Part shown: positions 4,588-6,303 of the stretch, piece after piece
How the letters are laid out: the number at the start of each line of letters is the position of its first letter
Position numbering within the stretch: the stretch's first letter is position 1
Assembly (NCBI GenBank): GCA_000433115.1
Contig: FR892226.1
Coordinates: 1,882 to 8,184 of the forward strand
Reading direction: 5' to 3'
Origin: Ruminococcus sp. CAG:382
Lineage (GTDB): Bacteria; Bacillota; Clostridia; Oscillospirales; CAG-382
DNA length: 6,303 nt
Notes under the pieces: model-generated
The model's input: only the letters and a program-made list of their open reading frames with translations
What the model was told of the DNA's origin: nothing
Databases searched by the model: none
Position numbers and translations under genes: made by a program

Positions 4588-5742
4588 TTATCTTCCGAAA
4601 ATGTCGGATATACCGAGAATGTGCTTCCTTACAGATATATAATCGGCGGCAGTTATCCTGCAGTTCCCGTCTATGTCGGCGGCAATGAGCTGTGCGGCGG
4701 AAAGATCCCTCTTTTTCAAAATGTACATCCGGAGTGCAATGTAGTCACCGGCGGAGATACTGCCGTCGCGGTCTGCATCGCCTTTTACGACGCAGGCAAA
4801 ACGATGTATCAGAGAACCGTGATCATCAAAAACCAGCAGTATGTCATCGGTCGAAACAAACCCTGTTTTCTCCGCTTTGTTGCTGTAATGAAGCACGGTG
4901 ATATCGGGATATGTTTTCATAAGTCCGGCTGCATCGATGCCGGAAGTAAAGCCGCAAATGTAATTTTCCATTATCATAAGGCAATTTTCATCAATAAAGG
5001 CTTCGAAGCGCTCTTCTGCATTCGTTTCAGACGGTTCTTCCTCTGATACTTCTGCGGAAATATCCGACTCGGGAAATTCATCGGAATATTCTTCCGAATA
5101 TTCACGCGATGATTCGTCGCGCGATTCGTCGAAAGATTTATCGTTCGATTCGTCGCTTTGCTCTTCGGAAACTGTTTCGGATGCGTCGCTCTCATCGGAT
5201 GATGTACTTTCTTCGGCAAATACAAATTCGGTATAGCCTATTGCCCCGATTCCTTCGTATACCTCATCACCGTTTGCGCTGACATTGTCGAAATAAACGT
5301 AAACACGTTCGATTGATGTCATGAGCTCGTCCGTGACGTGTTTTGCATTCATGGAGATGCTGAAGCGAAGGTCGGTGAGAGCCTCGGCGGCTGCGGGCGT
5401 TTTGAAGGTGACAGTGAAGCTTGACGGCGTTACCGTGACGGTATATCCGTCGGCATTACTGATGGTCGGATTGACGGAAAAAAGCTCGCTGTCATAGCGC
5501 AATACGCCCGAAAGCATCGTGATACCTTTGCCATCGAAGCCTTTATACAGCTTGGCGACCGAAGCCCCGGCTGAGAATTCACTGTCGGAGCCGACCTGCT
5601 CCGGAAGCTCTAGCGCCATACGGAAGCATCGCGTTTCAGGTACGTACAGTGTCGGAATATCGGTGCTGTACGCGGAAGAGCAAACAGCCGTCGCGATTAT
5701 GAGTATGATGATGAGGAGCAAAGCGAGAATTCGGTTTTTCAT
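4588..5742 (-). CDS. Secreted type I dockerin protein with cohesin-like N-domain
   Basis: The 384-residue protein has five parts. Residues 1-24 are a signal peptide (KNR, a long Leu/Ile core, probable cleavage after SSA). Residues about 40-176 are a predicted beta-rich domain with GVLRYDSELFSV (79-90) and alternating strands, resembling cohesin-type beta sandwiches; this part is uncertain. Residues 177-244 are a Ser/Asp/Glu-rich linker. Residues 245-319 match the spacer module often preceding dockerins in gut Clostridia (GFTSGIDAAGLM, then ILLVFDDHGSLI). Residues 321-378 are a two-repeat type I dockerin: calcium loops D322-x-D324-x-D326-x-S328 to D333, and D356-x-D358-x-N360-x-R362 to D367, each followed by a helix ending in ILxx. 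Dockerins bind cohesins of scaffoldins, so the protein is probably displayed in a cellulosome-like or surface complex; no catalytic domain is seen. AAGGAAGGAC (5751-5760) precedes the ATG, which overlaps the stop of the upstream membrane-protein gene. Confidence 0.87.
   Translation of the reverse strand: MKNRILALLLIIILIIATAVCSSAYSTDIPTLYVPETRCFRMALELPEQVGSDSEFSAGASVAKLYKGFDGKGITMLSGVLRYDSELFSVNPTISNADGYTVTVTPSSFTVTFKTPAAAEALTDLRFSISMNAKHVTDELMTSIERVYVYFDNVSANGDEVYEGIGAIGYTEFVFAEESTSSDESDASETVSEEQSDESNDKSFDESRDESSREYSEEYSDEFPESDISAEVSEEEPSETNAEERFEAFIDENCLMIMENYICGFTSGIDAAGLMKTYPDITVLHYSNKAEKTGFVSTDDILLVFDDHGSLIHRFACVVKGDADRDGSISAGDYIALRMYILKKRDLSAAQLIAADIDGNCRITAADYISVRKHILGISDIFGR
5011..5214 (-). 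repeat. Acidic Ser/Asp/Glu linker coded by a degenerate repeat
   Basis: Residues 177-244 of the dockerin protein are mostly Ser, Glu and Asp. At DNA level the plus strand repeats GATTCGTCG at 5111-5119, 5123-5131 and 5147-5155, and a near-duplicate GAATATTC-containing unit at 5083-5106. Such tracts expand and contract by slippage, so linker length may vary between strains. Confidence 0.7.
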
Positions 5743-6251
5743 GATTTTCTGTCCTTCCTTTCATGTATTGCCTTCATCAGGTCGCAGCGTATGAAGGCGA
5801 TTATCATAGAGGTCATCGAACAGCATTCCGCTATGCTGCCGGATATCGAAAAATGGTGAATGTTATACGTCAGCCACATTGGCGAGCATGGGAATGAAAG
5901 AAGTCTGAAATGAAACGGAGTGTCTGCCGTGAATGCAAATGTCGAGAGAACCATCGCAAGAATAGGGAGCAGGGAATACCGGTCCTCCCAGATAAGTATA
6001 CCGACTACGACGTATGCCGCAAGCAGACCGTACACCCATAATTTTGACTGAGCCCATTTCTTTTCTGAATTATAAAACACGACCGCACGCAAGATACCCA
6101 AAATATTGAGAAGAGCGCCCGTGTATGCCCCGAGCATCGCGAAATGCACGGTGAAAAGCGACACGCCGATGATCTGCCAGAAGTAGATCTTTTTATTCTC
6201 TTTCTGTTGAAACGATATGAACAGCATTGCCATTCCGATAAAGCCAATCAC
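5739..6251 (-). CDS. YgjV-family inner membrane protein, N-terminus probably incomplete
   Basis: About 170 residues with five to six hydrophobic segments (about 1-14, 24-43, 44-60, 71-87, 93-108 and 118-152). The pattern IGFIGMAMLFISFQ, then HFAMLGAYTGALLNILGILR, and a C-terminal PMWLTYNI...S...E......II..IR block is typical of the YgjV family (Pfam Imp-YgjV), whose biochemical role is unknown. The listed start is a GTG at 6251, with no good ribosome binding site. The preceding codons read Ala-Gly-Gln before V-I-G-F, as expected inside a YgjV protein, whose N-terminus normally extends several residues further, but an in-frame TAA occurs at 6267-6269 in a suspicious G-rich tail, so the true start is probably lost. 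The stop TGA overlaps the ATG of the dockerin gene in an ATGA junction, implying one mRNA and translational coupling. Confidence 0.82.
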   Translation of the reverse strand: MIGFIGMAMLFISFQQKENKKIYFWQIIGVSLFTVHFAMLGAYTGALLNILGILRAVVFYNSEKKWAQSKLWVYGLLAAYVVVGILIWEDRYSLLPILAMVLSTFAFTADTPFHFRLLSFPCSPMWLTYNIHHFSISGSIAECCSMTSMIIAFIRCDLMKAIHERKDRKS

Positions 6252-6260
6252 CTGACCGGC

Positions 6261-6303
6261 GGGGTTTTACGCGGGAGGCAGTGTGGGGGTTTGTGGGCGG
6301 GGT
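6261..6303. other. G-rich window end, probable sequence artefact
   Basis: From 6252 to 6303 the plus strand holds 28 G in 52 bases and only 4 A, unlike anything else in the window. It contains no start codon (ATG, GTG or TTG) on the minus strand and breaks the YgjV frame. Low-quality read ends at a contig edge would give this pattern. A genuine G-rich repeat cannot be excluded. Confidence 0.5.

Noticed and set aside
4576..5046. Plus-strand open frame of 156 codons
   Set aside because: It is antisense to the dockerin repeats and linker of a well-supported minus-strand gene, has no Shine-Dalgarno and no recognisable domain.
5011..5214. CRISPR array from the repeated GATTCGTCG units
   Set aside because: The repeats are nine bases long, irregularly spaced and in frame with a Ser/Asp/Glu linker.
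5680..5742. Lipoprotein signal in the dockerin protein (cysteine 21)
   Set aside because: The residues before the cysteine (TAV) do not fit a lipobox well; cleavage after SSA by signal peptidase I fits better.

Overview
The window looks like a contig-end fragment of a gut- or rumen-type Clostridia genome (Oscillospirales/Ruminococcaceae-like). The pointers are a type I dockerin on a secreted protein, a Firmicutes-type TetR regulator, consensus sigma-A promoters, strong AGGAGG ribosome binding sites, and moderate GC broken by one AT-rich gene. The species cannot be fixed from the sequence alone.

Layout. Three plus-strand genes fill the left third: the 3' end of an MFS transporter (1-444), an AT-rich NERD-domain protein with a topoisomerase-type zinc ribbon (506-1231), and a GNAT acetyltransferase resembling streptothricin acetyltransferases (1338-1865), the last with its own promoter carrying a perfect dyad between -35 and -10. 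They converge on four minus-strand genes, with a strong hairpin at 1898-1930 at the meeting point. On the minus strand, read right to left, are a YgjV-like membrane protein (start lost at the window edge), a secreted dockerin protein overlapping it by 4 bp, a TetR regulator with its own promoter and terminator, and oleate hydratase (OhyA) with its own promoter.

How the genes work together. TetR and OhyA form a plausible regulator/enzyme pair for unsaturated fatty acid hydration and detoxification, but as two separate transcription units: the regulator gene ends in an intrinsic terminator and ohyA restarts from a TTGAAA-N17-TATAAT promoter. A near-perfect dyad over the tetR -10 suggests autoregulation; no equally good copy was found at ohyA, so control of ohyA by this TetR rests on proximity. 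The dockerin protein (signal peptide, cohesin-like beta domain, acidic Ser/Asp/Glu linker, spacer module, two calcium-binding dockerin repeats) points to a cellulosome-like or cell-surface assembly system elsewhere in the genome; its translational coupling to a YgjV-family membrane protein is unexpected.

Limits. Nothing here is clearly a wholly new system. The best leads are the dockerin/YgjV pair, the structured non-coding segment 4491-4570, the dyad in the GNAT promoter, and the NERD gene as a possible acquired islet. The last about 45 bases are strongly G-rich and interrupt the YgjV reading frame, probably an assembly or read-end artefact. No stretch longer than 300 bases lacks a gene.
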